DNA of 64,000 bases from Mesorhizobium huakuii (GTDB lineage: Bacteria > Pseudomonadota > Alphaproteobacteria > Rhizobiales > Rhizobiaceae): positions 186,001-250,000 of the forward strand of contig NZ_CP050299.1 in the NCBI RefSeq assembly GCF_014189455.1, written 5' to 3'. Shown one piece after another: positions 17,743-28,297 of the stretch. The notes beneath the pieces are model-generated. The model did no database searches and was not told the DNA's origin. It saw nothing but the letters and a program-made list of their open reading frames with translations. How positions within the stretch are numbered: the stretch's first letter is position 1; each line of letters starts with the position of its first letter. The translations under genes and the position numbers were made by a program.

Positions 17743-18144
17743 TTACCGCGCCTGTGTCTGCTGCCCGTTGCCAGGCTGCGTGCCCGCTGCGCCTCCACCA
17801 CTGTTGCCACCGGGGGTGCTGCAATCCTGGTAAGCCGAATTGCATTTGCCCTTGACGATCGATTCCACCAGGTCATCTTGTCCGGACGGGCACATCTTGA
17901 GGAAATTGCGCCTCTTCTTGCGCTCGTCGCTGGGCTTGTCCGCCCTGATACTGAAATAACGTCTCAGCGGCGGAGTACATTCCGATGGAGCTGATCCAGC
18001 CACCAGGCACAGAAGTGCCTCGCACGCGTCCTTCTGGTCTCCCTGCATCGTCTCTTGCGCAGCTACGCTTCCTGTGCCGCCGGCGATGAAGCTTGCCACC
18101 ATTAAGATCCAAAGCTTTTTCATAGTCGTCACCTGATTGGTCAT
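17743..18144 (-). CDS. TrbM-like conjugal transfer protein
   Basis: A small secreted protein. From the ATG at 18123 it has a clear signal peptide (MKKLWILMVASFIAGG, cleavage near VAAQ); the ATG at 18144 overlaps the stop of the upstream fragment (TAATG) and could be used by coupling. The mature part has several cysteines (ACEALLCL, SECTPPL, MCPSGQ, GKCNSAYQDC), as in the TrbM/KikA family of mating-pair proteins acting in the periplasm. The tail is Gly, Gln and Asn rich. It ends before a strong terminator. Its operon partners upstream were cut away by transposon 2. Confidence 0.7.
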   Translation of the reverse strand: MTNQVTTMKKLWILMVASFIAGGTGSVAAQETMQGDQKDACEALLCLVAGSAPSECTPPLRRYFSIRADKPSDERKKRRNFLKMCPSGQDDLVESIVKGKCNSAYQDCSTPGGNSGGGAAGTQPGNGQQTQAR

Positions 18145-18255
18145 TATCGTTCCGCGCCGCGATCCTGCCGGCGTTCTGCTTCCTGCCGTTTACGGACTTC
18201 CGGCAGAGAATTGCCCTTAGCCAAGCCGCGCTCGATATTCTCACGCAGCGAAGCT
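18144..18255 (-). pseudogene. C-terminal fragment of a KfrB-type plasmid protein
   Basis: About 36 codons remain, reading LRENIERGLAKGNSLPEV and ending in a basic tail, with the stop at 18144-18146. This resembles the end of the zeta-KfrB protein (VREDLAGRIERGETLPDI). The 5' part is missing because transposon 2 begins exactly upstream at 18256. Confidence 0.55.
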
Positions 18256-18301
18256 AGGCCCTGTCGGCTCGAAGCCGGGATTTTGGCCAAGTTGAAGAAC
18301 G
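18256..18301 (+). repeat. Left terminal inverted repeat of transposon 2
   Basis: A 46-bp sequence from AGGCCCTG to GAAGAACG that is exactly repeated in inverted orientation at 25729-25774. It is longer than the 38 bp usual for Tn3 ends. Confidence 0.95.
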
Positions 18302-19472
18302 TTGTGGGAACATTGTCTCGCTAATTGACGAGTGCTTTGCTGGGGAATGACAGTCTGCTCCAATTTTAGGGATTGGAGTGACGGGTTTGCATATTTCGCG
18401 AGAGGATTTGATCGGGCGCTGGAGCCTGAGCTATTCGGATATTGAATTTGTGAACGGCAAGCCGGTCCCGGCGCGACTGGGATTGGCGGTTCAGCTTAAG
18501 TTCTTCGCCGCGCACGGCTTCTTTGTACAGGACCATGCCTCGATCCCGGCCGACAGCGTTTCCTGGCTGGCCGAGCAGCTTGGCGTCGGATCTGGCGCCA
18601 TGACCGAGTATGATTTCTCCGGTCGGACTGCGCGCCGGCATTGTGCCGAGATTTTGCAGTACCTCGGCTTTCGGCGCCTGAAACGGTGCGATCGGGAAGA
18701 GCTGACATTATGGATCGCTGGCGAACTGTGTCCGACCGGGCAATCGGTCGGCGCCATGCTCGAGCAGGTTTTTCTGTGGTGCCGGGACCGTTGCATATAC
18801 GGCCCGTCGCACAAGGAACTGGAACGCCTGGTGCGTTCGCAACGGCAACACTATCTCGACGACTGGTTGACCGGGGTGAGCGCTCGCCTTTCAGCAAGCA
18901 CGGTCGCATTGCTGGAAGCTTCTATTGCTGAGGCAGACGGCCAGACCGGCTTCAATACGATGAGAGGTGATGCTGGCCAAGCGTCGCTCGACAACATCCT
19001 CAGCATGACGGCGAAACTTGCCTTCATTCAGAAACTTGATCTGCCACGGGATATGCTGTCGGCGACCGGCAAGGCATGGGTGGAACAGATTGTCCGCCGT
19101 GTCGCCGGCGAAAAGGCCTGGGAGATGCGGCGGCACCCTTCGGCCAAACAAATCGGACTGTACGCAATTTATCTTTCGTCACGGCAAGCGCAGCTCACGG
19201 ACGCGATGGTCGATTTGCTGCTCGAGACGGTCCACAAGATCGGGACGCGCTCGAAACGCAAGGTGGTCGGCGATATCGCGAAGGATATCGAGCGGGTTTA
19301 TGGCAAGGAAAGATTGCTGGTTGAGATTGCCAGTGCTTCGATCGACGAGCCCGCGGGGCGCGTCTGCGATGTCATTTTCCCGATCGTCGGCAAGGACAAG
19401 CTGGCGGCGATCGTCAAGGAGAGCCAGGCGAAAGGGGCTCTCGACCGGCGCATATATAAGGTGATGCGCTAT

Positions 19473-21195
19473 GTAACCGGGGCAGATTACCGGGCGGTGG
19501 GGGTTTGCAGGCGCGTGCTTTCGTGATTCACCCTTTGCGTGACGCTACCACCGACTGATTCGCTTGAAGGCCTGTCGCTCGCGGAACTCCGCGGGCTGGT
19601 TTCTGCGCTGATCGGCGAAGTGCGCGGTCTTCAAAGCCGGGTCGAGAGCCTTGAGATCGAGAACCAGGCGCTACGCGCCGAGAACCAGACCCTGAAGGAT
19701 GAGATCGCCCGGCTGAAGGACCTGCCGCCGCGTCCCCCGGTCAAGCCGACCAAGCCATCGGGCATGGAGAAGGCGACGCAGCCGACATCTGGCAAGGGCA
19801 AGCGCCGCCGGCGCGGCGCCAAGCGCGACGGCGGTCGCGTGAGCCGCGAGGTGACGGTTGCGGTGAGCGCTCCTGCGGGCTCTCGCTTCAAGGGGTATGA
19901 GACGATCCTGGTGCGCGATCTGGCGTTGTCGGCCGAGGTGGTGCGCTATCGCCGCGAGCGCTGGGTGACACCGACCGGCGAAACGATGGTGGCGCCGTTG
20001 CCGGCGGGGATCATCGGCGGCTGGGGCGCGAACCTGCGCCGCTTCATTCTGGCCTGTCACATTCAAGGCCAGGTGACGACGGAGCGGTTGACGGCGTTGT
20101 TGACCGGGATCGGGGTCGACATTTCGAAGCGCCAGGTGGTGCGGCTGATTTCGGAGGGCCTGGAGGCCTTCGCGGCGGAGGACCGTGACGTGCTGCGCGC
20201 CGGGCTGGCTACGGCGCCCTGGATCACCGTCGATGATACGTCGGCGCGCCACGCCCACCAGGACGGCTACACCACCCAGATCGGCGATCGCCGCTTCACC
20301 GCGTTCCGCACCGGGCGATCGAAGTCACGGGAGGCGTTCCTGGCGACGCTGCGTGCCGGGCACAGCGATTACTTCATCAATGAAGAGGCCCTGGCCTATA
20401 TGCGCGGCCGCAACCTCGCCGGTCCGGTGATCGCGCGGCTGGCGGCTGCGCCGCACAAGGCATTTGCCGACAGCGCCGCATGGCAGGCGCATCTGGCCGC
20501 ACTCGGCCTCGACCAGCTCGCGGTTGAGCCCAACCCAGTCAGGATCGCCACCGAAGGGGCGATGTGGGGAGCGATCCGCCACCACGGCTTTCTTGGCGAT
20601 ACCGTGGTCGTGTCCGATGATGCCGGCCAGTTCCGCATCGGCGACCATGCTCTGTGCTGGGTCCACGCCGAGCGGCTCGTCCACAAATTGATACCCGTGA
20701 CCCCGGATCAACGTCAGGCCGTCGACATCATGCGCCAGTTGATCTGGTGGTTCTATCGCGACCTCAAGAGCTACCAGCGTGCTCCTTGTCCGCGCCACGC
20801 GGCGGCCCTGCGCGCCCGCTTCGAGCGCCTGTTCAAACGACGAACCGGCTACGTCATGCTCGACCGGCTTCTTGCCAGGCTGCATCGCCGCAAGCATGAA
20901 CTCCTGCGCGTTCTCGATCGTCCCGAGATCCCGCTCCACACCAATGGTTCGGAAAACGACATCCGCACCTTCGTCACCAAGCGCAAGATCTCCGGCGGAA
21001 CCGTCAGCGAGGCAGGCAAGAACGCCCGCGACGTCCTGCTCGGCCTGATGAAGACCTGCATCAAGCTCGACGTCTCATTCTTCCGCTATCTCGGCGACCG
21101 CCTCGGCATACCAACACAAGAGTCGATTCCGCCGCTCCCGGATCTCGTTAGGCAAGCCGCTCAAGCCTGACTGCCCGGTAATCTGCCCCGGTTAC
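19473..21195 (+). mobile_element. IS66-family element, copy 3
   Basis: A 1,723-bp copy in the opposite orientation to copies 1 and 2, inserted into the transposase of transposon 2. The direct repeat ATGCGCT flanks it; the next two bases differ (AT on the left, CG on the right), so the 9-base duplication seen at the other copies has changed here. Confidence 0.92.
19539..21170 (+). CDS. IS66-family transposase, copy 3
   Basis: A 543-residue transposase identical in sequence to copy 1, with the same coiled coil, basic linker and DDE-type motifs ([25 protein letters not shown]). Its identity to copy 1 shows recent spread within this replicon or its host. Confidence 0.93.
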   Translation: MTLPPTDSLEGLSLAELRGLVSALIGEVRGLQSRVESLEIENQALRAENQTLKDEIARLKDLPPRPPVKPTKPSGMEKATQPTSGKGKRRRRGAKRDGGRVSREVTVAVSAPAGSRFKGYETILVRDLALSAEVVRYRRERWVTPTGETMVAPLPAGIIGGWGANLRRFILACHIQGQVTTERLTALLTGIGVDISKRQVVRLISEGLEAFAAEDRDVLRAGLATAPWITVDDTSARHAHQDGYTTQIGDRRFTAFRTGRSKSREAFLATLRAGHSDYFINEEALAYMRGRNLAGPVIARLAAAPHKAFADSAAWQAHLAALGLDQLAVEPNPVRIATEGAMWGAIRHHGFLGDTVVVSDDAGQFRIGDHALCWVHAERLVHKLIPVTPDQRQAVDIMRQLIWWFYRDLKSYQRAPCPRHAAALRARFERLFKRRTGYVMLDRLLARLHRRKHELLRVLDRPEIPLHTNGSENDIRTFVTKRKISGGTVSEAGKNARDVLLGLMKTCIKLDVSFFRYLGDRLGIPTQESIPPLPDLVRQAAQA

Positions 21196-23034
21196 ATGCG
21201 CTCGTCCTGGGCCAATCATTACCGGCGCATGCTGCCCAGTCTGCTTTCGGTTCTGGAATTCCGGTCGAACAATACCGCGTGGCGTCCGGTGCTAGTGGCG
21301 CTGGATTGGATCAGGAGCAAGGTGGATGATGGCTGCCGGTTTGTGCCGATGCAGGATGTGCCGTTTGACGAGGTTATTCCGGCCAGATGGCGCAGTTCGG
21401 TCAATGACGATGGCTGTGTGAACCGGATCAGCTACGAGCTTTGCGTCCTCACCCAGTTGCGTGATCGCATCCGCTCCAAGGAGATCTGGGTTGTCGGCGC
21501 GGACCGCTATCGCAATCCTGACGACGATCTTCCCAGGGACTTCGAAATCCGGCGTGACGCCTATTACACAGTCCTCAACCTGACCCCGAACGCGCGAGCG
21601 TTCACAGCCGGCATTCGCAAGGAGCTTGAGCATGAGTTACTGCTTCTGAACGAAACGATCCCACGAAACGGCAAGGTCCGGCTGCTGTGGCGGGGCGAAA
21701 ACCGCATATCGATTACACCGTTCAAGCCTCTGCCGGAACCGAAGGGGCTGGAAGCAATCAAGGGCGAGATCGGTCAGCGCTGGTCGATGACAGGATTGCT
21801 CGACGTGCTGAAGGAAGCCGCACTCGATACCGGTCTGCTGGAGTCCTTCGAAACATCGGCGTCGAGAGTTGCCCTGTCGCGCGAGGCGCTGGATCGGCGG
21901 CTTCTGTTGTGCCTTTATGGTCTCGGCACGAATGCCGGGCTCAAGCGGATCGCCGGCGCAACACCTGATGTCAGCTACGACGAGTTGCTGCATGTTCACC
22001 GCCGCTTTATCCACGCGCCGGCGCTGAGGGAGGCGTGCGCGAGGGTTGCAAACGCGACCCTGGCCATCCGCAACGCAGCAGTCTGGGGTGACGCGGGTAC
22101 GGCGTGCGCATCTGATTCGACAAAGTTCGGAGCGTGGGATCGCAATCTGATGACGGAATGGCATGCCCGCTACGGCGGCCGTGGTGTCATGATCTATTGG
22201 CATGTCGAAAAACGTGCGACCTGTGTCTATTCGCAATTGAAACGGTGCTCGTCCTCGGAGGTCGCCTCCATGATCGAGGGCGTGCTGCGTCATTGCACCG
22301 ATATGGAAATCCAGCGCCAGTATGTCGACAGTCATGGTCAGAGCGCAGTCGGTTTCGCATTTTGCCGCCTTCTCGGCTTTGAACTCGCCCCACGCCTGAA
22401 GGCGATAGCCCGTCAGAAGCTTGCCATCCCGGAAGCCTCGCTGCGCACAAGGCTGCCGAATCTCTTGCCGATCCTTTCCAGCGCGATCGACTGGGAGGAG
22501 ATCGAGCAGCAATATGACGAGATGGTCAAATACACCGCCGCCATGCAGACGAGAACGGCGGACCCGGAGGCCATCCTGCGCCGTTTCGCCCGTGCCGAAG
22601 TGATGCACCCGACCTACAAGGCGCTGAGCGAGCTCGGCCGCGCGGTCAAGACGATATTCTTGTGCCGCTACCTTCGCCAGGAGGCATTCCGCCGGGAAAT
22701 CCACGAGGGGCTGAATGTCGTCGAAAACTGGAACAGCGCTAATGGCTTCGTGTTTTTCGGCAAGGGCGGCGAGATCGCCACGAACCGGATCGATGAGCAG
22801 GAGATTTCCGCTCTGGCTTTGCACCTGCTGCAGGCGTCACTGGTCTATGTGAACACACGCATGCTTCAGACCGTGCTGGTGGAACCGAAATGGGCCGCAC
22901 GGATGGCGCCGGAAGACTATCGCGGCCTCACGCCTCTGATCTACAGTCACGTCAATCCTTATGGCCGTTTCGATCTCGACTTGAATAGTCGGATCGATTT
23001 TGATCGGCTGGCGGCATAATTTTTGGAGATACCA

Positions 23035-24597
23035 ATGGTTAAAATTGCTGAATCATGCCTGAATGTTCTCTACCAACATGGGCTGTCGTCGGCGCAGTTC
23101 CAGTTTTATTTCGAGAGAGCAAAGCATGATCTTCTGGCCAATGACATGGCCTGCGACGCCATCGTTGCGGAGGTTATGCAGTCCATGGACGATCATCCGG
23201 ATGTGGCAACCTTGTTCGGATTGCTGCTGGATGAGGCACGAATGGGCATCGAGAATGACAGCCCATATGGAAAGGCCTTCCTGGAAAATGCGGAGAAGGC
23301 GATCAAGGCTCGCATTGCTGCGGGCGCTGGCGAGCCGCTTCACGGTTTGAAAATTGCTGGCTTGTATCGGCGTGCCAGTCTGCCCGTGCCAGACATACTG
23401 ATGCTTGACCCGGTTGGGGAAAGCCCCGCCGAGGAGATCCCGATGCCGGATCTTGATGGCGCGCTTGCCGTTTTAGCGGCAGAAGTTGAAGCTGAAGGCG
23501 GCGGCGCGTATGAGTTCTTCAGTGGCCTGGATGAGATGTCGGCAGGAATGCCGGAGGAGTTCAAAGCCGAGTTTGTCCATCATCTGTTGAGCCTCGACAA
23601 TCCCTTTCTGGAGCGCTGTGCACTCTATTGGCTGGTATCCGGCACATCATTGACGGGAGAGGCCGTGGCCGCCGGCCTACGAGAAAGGCTCATGCGCGGG
23701 AAGCTGGAGCCTGAAACCTTATCCTATCTGCCGATCATTCGCGGCTGGCTGTCGGCGAGCGCCGCCCGGGCGGCTATCGATGACATTGGCAAGCTGGCGC
23801 TGCGACAAGGTCTCGCTGATGTTTCCAAACAAAACAGGGCGGAGCCGATCGTCAGCGACATCCTGGCGACCACCGCTGACGGGGTCGGAGCGCAAGGCCT
23901 AACGATTGTGGGAAAACTGCAAGCCCAGACATTTGTCGCGATGATCCTGTTAAAGACCGGATACGGCATCAAGGATGCCTTTGTCATTCGTTGCCGTTCA
24001 AAGCGCGAAGCAACCAGCATCGTCTCTTATGCCCGCCAGGAAGCAAACAGCGTCCGAATAGATCGAATGTCTGCCGAGCTTCTGCTGGAAGCGGCTCTGG
24101 CGGATGGGATAGAAAACGGCCATCCACCAGCGCCGGCCTTCATTGACGTCATGGAGGCTTGTAGCTTGAGCCAATTGCGGCCCCAGGAAAGGGATCTGCA
24201 GGCTTTGCTGGATCACGTCGATCCGCAAAAGGAAATCCAGAATGCGACAGCGGCACAACTGGATCGGATGCTCCGCAATGAGCCCGCACTGGATGCGCTT
24301 GTCCCGTTCACCGACAGCTGGTTTGAAGACACAGGAGAAACACGCGATATCATTCGGGGATCCCGCTCGGCGCGGACTGTTGAAAAAGAATCTGGGCCTT
24401 TCTCGAAGGCCGACGAGACATCTGGGCAAGGCGATTTCTGCAAACCGCGATCATTCTCAAATCGGCTAAAAAGGAGCGACTGTCAAAAGCACTGGCAGCC
24501 GCAGCCTTTGCACTGATACACAAGCATCCCCTACAGGGCATCCCGCTCATGGAAGATATCGTTATGACCACACTGGATGCAGGCGGTGCACCTTTGT
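23035..24597 (+). pseudogene. Unknown passenger gene of transposon 2, frameshifted near the end
   Basis: The gene starts at the ATG 23035 (MVKIAESCLNVLYQHG) with GGAG seven bases upstream and 15 bases after the transposase stop, so it was probably co-transcribed with it. The protein is mostly helical with no signal peptide or membrane segment; I do not recognise a family. Around 24378 the frame shifts at a run of A (five where six would restore it): the reading RIWAFLEGRRDIWARRFLQ continues to a stop at 24597 and looks like the true C-terminus. Restored length is about 520 residues. Its place beside the transposase suggests a transposition helper or cargo regulator, but that is only inferred from position. 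Confidence 0.55.
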
Positions 24598-24743
24598 AGT
24601 GAATATTTTTGGTATACCCATGGAGAACATCGTCAATGAACGGGTTGCGGCCGTTGAATCCTGTTTATTGTGGGTCGGAAACGAGATATTGAACAACTCG
24701 GCATGACAGCACACGCAAATTGAACAGTTAGCATGGTTAGGAC

Positions 24744-25295
24744 ATGGCTCGTATCGGATATGCCCGTACATCCACAACAGACCAAAACCTCGCCGCGCAA
24801 ATCGCCGCGCTCAGGAACGCCGGCTGCGAGGTCATCCGCGAGGAGCAGAAAAGTGGTGCATCACTCGAAGGTCGTCCGCAACTGATGACCATTCTCGACT
24901 TCATCCATGCCGGCGAAACTCTTGTCATCACCCGCATCGACCGGCTGGCCAGATCGTTGCGAGATCTTCAGGTGATAGTCGACCGACTCAAGGCCAAGGG
25001 CGCGCATCTGGTGGCCACCGAGCAGCCCGTCGATACCTCCACAGCCGCCGGCAAGGCGTTCTTCGACATGCTCGGCGTCTTCGCGGAATTCGAAACTAAC
25101 CTGCGGCGCGAGCGGCAGGCTGAAGGTATCGCCGCCGCCAGGAAACGTGGCATCTACAAAGGTCGCCCACCGAAGATTGACCGCGCAGAAATCCTGCTTC
25201 GCCTCCAAAAGGGTCAGGGACCCAGCAAGATCGCCCGCGATCTCGCCATATCACGTGGCACGGTCTATCAGGTACGCAACGGTGCTTCCGAATGA
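24744..25295 (+). CDS. tnpR: Serine recombinase (resolvase) of transposon 2
   Basis: A 183-residue resolvase of normal length. The catalytic serine is in GYARTSTTDQ near residue 10, with the usual LVITRIDRLARS and EFETNLRRERQ motifs, and a C-terminal helix-turn-helix (PSKIARDLAISRGTVYQV). It would resolve cointegrates of this transposon. The 145 bases upstream (24598-24743) probably hold its res site and promoter. The stop overlaps the next start as ATGA. Confidence 0.93.
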   Translation: MARIGYARTSTTDQNLAAQIAALRNAGCEVIREEQKSGASLEGRPQLMTILDFIHAGETLVITRIDRLARSLRDLQVIVDRLKAKGAHLVATEQPVDTSTAAGKAFFDMLGVFAEFETNLRRERQAEGIAAARKRGIYKGRPPKIDRAEILLRLQKGQGPSKIARDLAISRGTVYQVRNGASE

Positions 25296-25717
25296 GCAAG
25301 GCCAACCGCATCACCCGTTTAACATCCGCCGCCTGCGAGCAGATTCAGGCCCGCATGCTTGAGGCTTGCAGAAAGATCGCCTCAGATCACGGACTGGTCA
25401 TCGAAAGTACCGGGTGGCGTGGCCTGGAACCTGGCTTCTCATTCGAACCAGCATTCCGCATCAGTATTCCCGCGCCAGACGGCAAGACGCTCAATCTGGA
25501 TAAGGAGATGTTCGCCCTGCTGGCCGAACAGTACGGCCTGGAGGCTGCTCACTTCAAACGCGAGTTTATCGCTGGTGGCGAGCGTTTCCGGATCACCGGC
25601 ATTGATCCACGAAGACCTAAATATCCCATCTCCGTCGAGCGTATCCCCGATCGCCGCGGCTTCAAGTTCACCGCCGACAATGTTGCCATGTTGCTCAAAG
25701 CTCAGGTCGAACCCTGA
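25292..25717 (+). CDS. Small unknown protein coupled to the resolvase
   Basis: A 141-residue soluble protein whose ATG overlaps the resolvase stop (ATGA), so it is translated with it. The middle contains FRISIPAPDGKTLNLDKEMF and RFRITGIDPRRPKYP. I do not recognise the family. Position at the end of transposon 2, just before the right terminal repeat, shows it is cargo or an accessory gene of the transposon. Confidence 0.65.
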   Translation: MSKANRITRLTSAACEQIQARMLEACRKIASDHGLVIESTGWRGLEPGFSFEPAFRISIPAPDGKTLNLDKEMFALLAEQYGLEAAHFKREFIAGGERFRITGIDPRRPKYPISVERIPDRRGFKFTADNVAMLLKAQVEP

Positions 25718-25728
25718 CGTTCACCAAT

Positions 25729-25774
25729 CGTTCTTCAACTTGGCCAAAATCCCGGCTTCGAGCCGACAGGGCCT
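25729..25774 (-). repeat. Right terminal inverted repeat of transposon 2
   Basis: A perfect 46-bp inverted copy of 18256-18301. Confidence 0.95.
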
Positions 25775-25898
25775 TTCTGCTCGATCGCCAGCCCTCGATC
25801 CTGTCCATACCACTCAACGCACACCAACGGCCAACAAACCATTGCAAATGCTCGCAAAAAGAAGCGTTTGTGGACGAAAACTAACTAGTTGAGAAAAC

Positions 25899-25943
25899 TG
25901 GCGCACCCGACGCGATTCGAACGCATGACTCCTTCCTTCGGAG
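25899..25943 (-). other. 3' fragment of tRNA-Arg(CCG), probable attachment-site scar
   Basis: On the minus strand the sequence reads from an anticodon loop CTCCGAA (anticodon CCG) through a T-loop GTTCGAATC to an acceptor end GGGTGCGCCA with encoded CCA. Upstream bases do not pair as a D-arm or 5' acceptor would require, so only the 3' part of the tRNA is present. Such 3' tRNA ends are left by integrases of islands and integrative plasmids. The rest of 25775-26254 shows no gene. Confidence 0.7.
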
Positions 25944-26254
25944 CGCCCATCGGCTAAGATTACGAGACTTTAGAGATATGTAATCATTTGTTTTCTGGTC
26001 ATTTTTACCCGTCGATCATCATCATTACGGGTCGTGTCTCATCAGGTGGTGTAGCTCGGTGGTTACGAAGCCGCTCGCGAGCGTTCTCTTGCAAATCCGG
26101 CGCTCGGCGTCACGCGATCGATGGGTGATCGCTTAACAGCGACGCCCGGCGGTCGGCAGGCCGGTAGACAATCGTCTGAGGCCGGTCTACCCCTGACCCG
26201 CTGCCCCCGCCCGGTTATTCTCGTCCTTGCGATCCCCCTGAAAGAGTAGTTCCG

Positions 26255-27841
26255 ATGCTTCCTCCCCAACTCAGCCGCCGCGATCTCCTGACCATGATCG
26301 GCGCGCTTGCCGGCAGTGAGGCCATGTATCAGGCCATGACGACCCTGGGCTTCGCGCAGGAGTCGCCCTACAAGGGTCCGATCAAGCTGGACGGCGATCC
26401 GAAAGGGGCTTCCGTTCTCGTACTCGGCGGCGGACTGGCCGGCATGGTCGCTGCGTACGAACTCAGCAAGGTCGGTTATAAGGTGCAGGTTCTGGAGTAC
26501 AGGGAAAAAGCCGGCGGTCGCTGCTGGTCGCTGCGTGGCGGCGACAATTACACCGAGCTCGGCGGCTTCGAGCAGGAATGCAAGTTCGACGAGGGTCTTT
26601 ATATCAATCCCGGCCCGTGGCGTATCCCTTACCATCACCATGCCGTGCTGGATTACTGCAAGCGGCTCGGCGTCAAACTCGAGGCGTTCGTGCAGGTGAA
26701 CCACAACGCCTACTTGCATTCGGTCAAGGCGTTCGAAGGCAAGCCGCAGCGCTACCGCCATGTCAGCGCGGATTTCAACGGCCATGTCGCCGAGCTGCTT
26801 TCCAAGGTGACGAAGCAGGGTGGACTCGACCAGGCGGTCTCGACGGAGGACCGGGAGAAGCTGCTGGAAGCGTTGCAGAGCTGGGGCGCGCTTGACGAAA
26901 ACTACGCTTACGTCGCTGGCACTCACAGCAGCGAGCGGCGAGGCTTTGATATTGAACCGGGCGGCGGCCAGATGCCGCTGGCCAAGCCATCGCAGCCGAT
27001 AGGGCTCTCCGACATCGTGCAATCCGGCCTGTGGAGCAGCCTTAGCACTGGCAGTCTCTATGACTACCAGACCACGATGCTGCAGCCGGTCGGCGGCATG
27101 GACATGATAGCCAGGGCGTTCGAGAGGGAAGTCGGCAGCCTTACCAAATACAACGTGAAGGTCACGGAGATCGACCAGGACGACGAAAGCGTCACCATCC
27201 GCTACGAGGATGCGCGAAAGGGCGGCGAGGCGCAGACCGCCACCGCTGACTGGTGTATCTGCACCGTGCCGTTCTCCGTGCTCAGCCAGATCAAAACCAA
27301 GGTGTCGACCGAAACGAAGGCGGCGATTGACAACCTACCTTACGGTGCCGCGATCAAGGTGGGATTGCAGTTCAAGCGCCGCTTTTGGGAAGAGGACGAA
27401 CACATCTACGGCGGCATCACCTACACCGATCTGCCCAACACGCTGATCTCCTATCCCAGCACCGACTATCACAGCCCGGGCAAGGGCGTGCTTCTCGGCG
27501 CCTTTTCATTGGAGGCCTGGGCTTACGAGTTCACGTCGCTGCCGCCGGAAGAGCGCATCCAGAAGGCGCTGGAGTACGGGGCTCAGATCCATCCGCAATA
27601 CAAAGACGAGTTCGACAACGGCGTTGCCGTCGGCTGGCACCGCGTGCCATGGACGCTCGGCTGCTATGGCGAATGGACCGAGGAGAAGCGCAAGGAACAC
27701 TATCATGCGGCAAGCTCGATCGACGGGCGCATCGCCATGGCCGGCGAGCACATCTCCTACATGCCGGCCTGGATGGAAGGAGCGATCCTGTCTTCGCTCG
27801 ATGCGATCGGGCGTCTCCACCAACGCGTGGTCAGCGGCTGA
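26255..27841 (+). CDS. FAD-dependent amine oxidase, Tat-exported
   Basis: A 528-residue flavoprotein. The N-terminus has a twin-arginine signal (SRRDLLTMIGALAG). The FAD-binding fingerprint VLGGGLAGMVAAYEL with GGRCWS follows near residues 55-95, and the C-terminal FAD motif AGEHISYMPAWMEGAI is near 495-510. It should oxidise an amine or amino acid in the periplasm to an imine; the substrate cannot be read from the sequence. A c-type cytochrome gene follows after 50 bases, a pairing in which the cytochrome rather than oxygen takes the electrons, as known for nicotine oxidoreductase. The GAAAGAG ribosome site supports the ATG at 26255. Confidence 0.82.
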   Translation: MLPPQLSRRDLLTMIGALAGSEAMYQAMTTLGFAQESPYKGPIKLDGDPKGASVLVLGGGLAGMVAAYELSKVGYKVQVLEYREKAGGRCWSLRGGDNYTELGGFEQECKFDEGLYINPGPWRIPYHHHAVLDYCKRLGVKLEAFVQVNHNAYLHSVKAFEGKPQRYRHVSADFNGHVAELLSKVTKQGGLDQAVSTEDREKLLEALQSWGALDENYAYVAGTHSSERRGFDIEPGGGQMPLAKPSQPIGLSDIVQSGLWSSLSTGSLYDYQTTMLQPVGGMDMIARAFEREVGSLTKYNVKVTEIDQDDESVTIRYEDARKGGEAQTATADWCICTVPFSVLSQIKTKVSTETKAAIDNLPYGAAIKVGLQFKRRFWEEDEHIYGGITYTDLPNTLISYPSTDYHSPGKGVLLGAFSLEAWAYEFTSLPPEERIQKALEYGAQIHPQYKDEFDNGVAVGWHRVPWTLGCYGEWTEEKRKEHYHAASSIDGRIAMAGEHISYMPAWMEGAILSSLDAIGRLHQRVVSG

Positions 27842-27892
27842 CGGCCCGCCGCCAGCCAGCTCGCCCTGATCGCAATCTGGAGACTTTTGGAC

Positions 27893-28297
27893 ATGAACCG
27901 GATCACCTCTTTCGCCGCCACCGTTGCCGTTGCGGCTTTCGCTGCGTTTCCTGTTTTTGGGCAATCGTCCGACTCGACCGGTTTTGGCAATGCCTCGAAG
28001 ATCCAACCCAGAGATGGCGCCGGCATTTACGCGGCGATCTGCCGGGGTTGCCACATGCCGGAAGGCGTCGGCGCAGTCGGGGCCGGCAAATATCCGGCGC
28101 TCGCCAAGAACGAGAAGCTCGAAGCGGGCGCTTATCCGGTCGTCATGGTGGTCAAGGGTCAGAAGGCGATGCCGCCGCTCGGCTCCTATCTCGATGACGA
28201 GCAGGTGACGGCCGTGGTTAATTACATCCGTACCAATTTCGGCAACAACTACACGGATGCGGTGACTGTCGAAGACGTGCAGGCGGCGCGCCCGTAA
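27893..28297 (+). CDS. Class I c-type cytochrome, partner of the amine oxidase
   Basis: A 134-residue secreted cytochrome starting at the ATG 27893, with GGAG about ten bases upstream. A signal peptide (MNRITSFAATVAVAAF, cleavage near VFGQ) is followed by the haem-binding motif CRGCH and a likely Met ligand in KAMPPLG. It lies directly behind the amine oxidase and probably accepts its electrons in the periplasm and passes them to the respiratory chain. No downstream operon gene remains: IS remnants follow. Confidence 0.85.
   Translation: MNRITSFAATVAVAAFAAFPVFGQSSDSTGFGNASKIQPRDGAGIYAAICRGCHMPEGVGAVGAGKYPALAKNEKLEAGAYPVVMVVKGQKAMPPLGSYLDDEQVTAVVNYIRTNFGNNYTDAVTVEDVQAARP

Larger units (their letters stand above)
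18378..23019 (+). pseudogene. tnpA: Tn3-family transposase interrupted by IS66 copy 3
   Basis: The 5' part (18378-19472) and 3' part (21196-23019) join into one transposase of about 970 residues when IS66 copy 3 and one target repeat are removed: the left side ends KVMR and the right side begins [12 protein letters not shown]. The C-terminal part holds the catalytic motifs: Asp in [10 protein letters not shown], Asp in [10 protein letters not shown] and Glu in [10 protein letters not shown]. Without precise loss of the IS element the gene cannot give active transposase. It is divergent in sequence from the transposases of transposons 1 and 3. Confidence 0.88.
18256..25774. mobile_element. Tn3-family transposon 2 with 46-bp perfect terminal repeats
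   Basis: The ends at 18256-18301 and 25729-25774 are perfect 46-bp inverted repeats beginning AGGCCCTGTCGG. Inside, all on the plus strand, are a Tn3 transposase split by IS66 copy 3, an unknown passenger gene, a serine resolvase and a second small passenger gene. The flanking bases differ on the two sides, so no target duplication is seen; the left flank is a plasmid transfer fragment and the right flank unrelated DNA. The transposon may therefore mark a rearrangement junction. Confidence 0.88.

Noticed and set aside
26046..26125. tRNA-like wording (GGTGTAGCTCGGTGGTTA followed by TGCAAATCCGGC)
   Set aside because: The parts do not fold into a cloverleaf and no matching acceptor stem exists; chance similarity.
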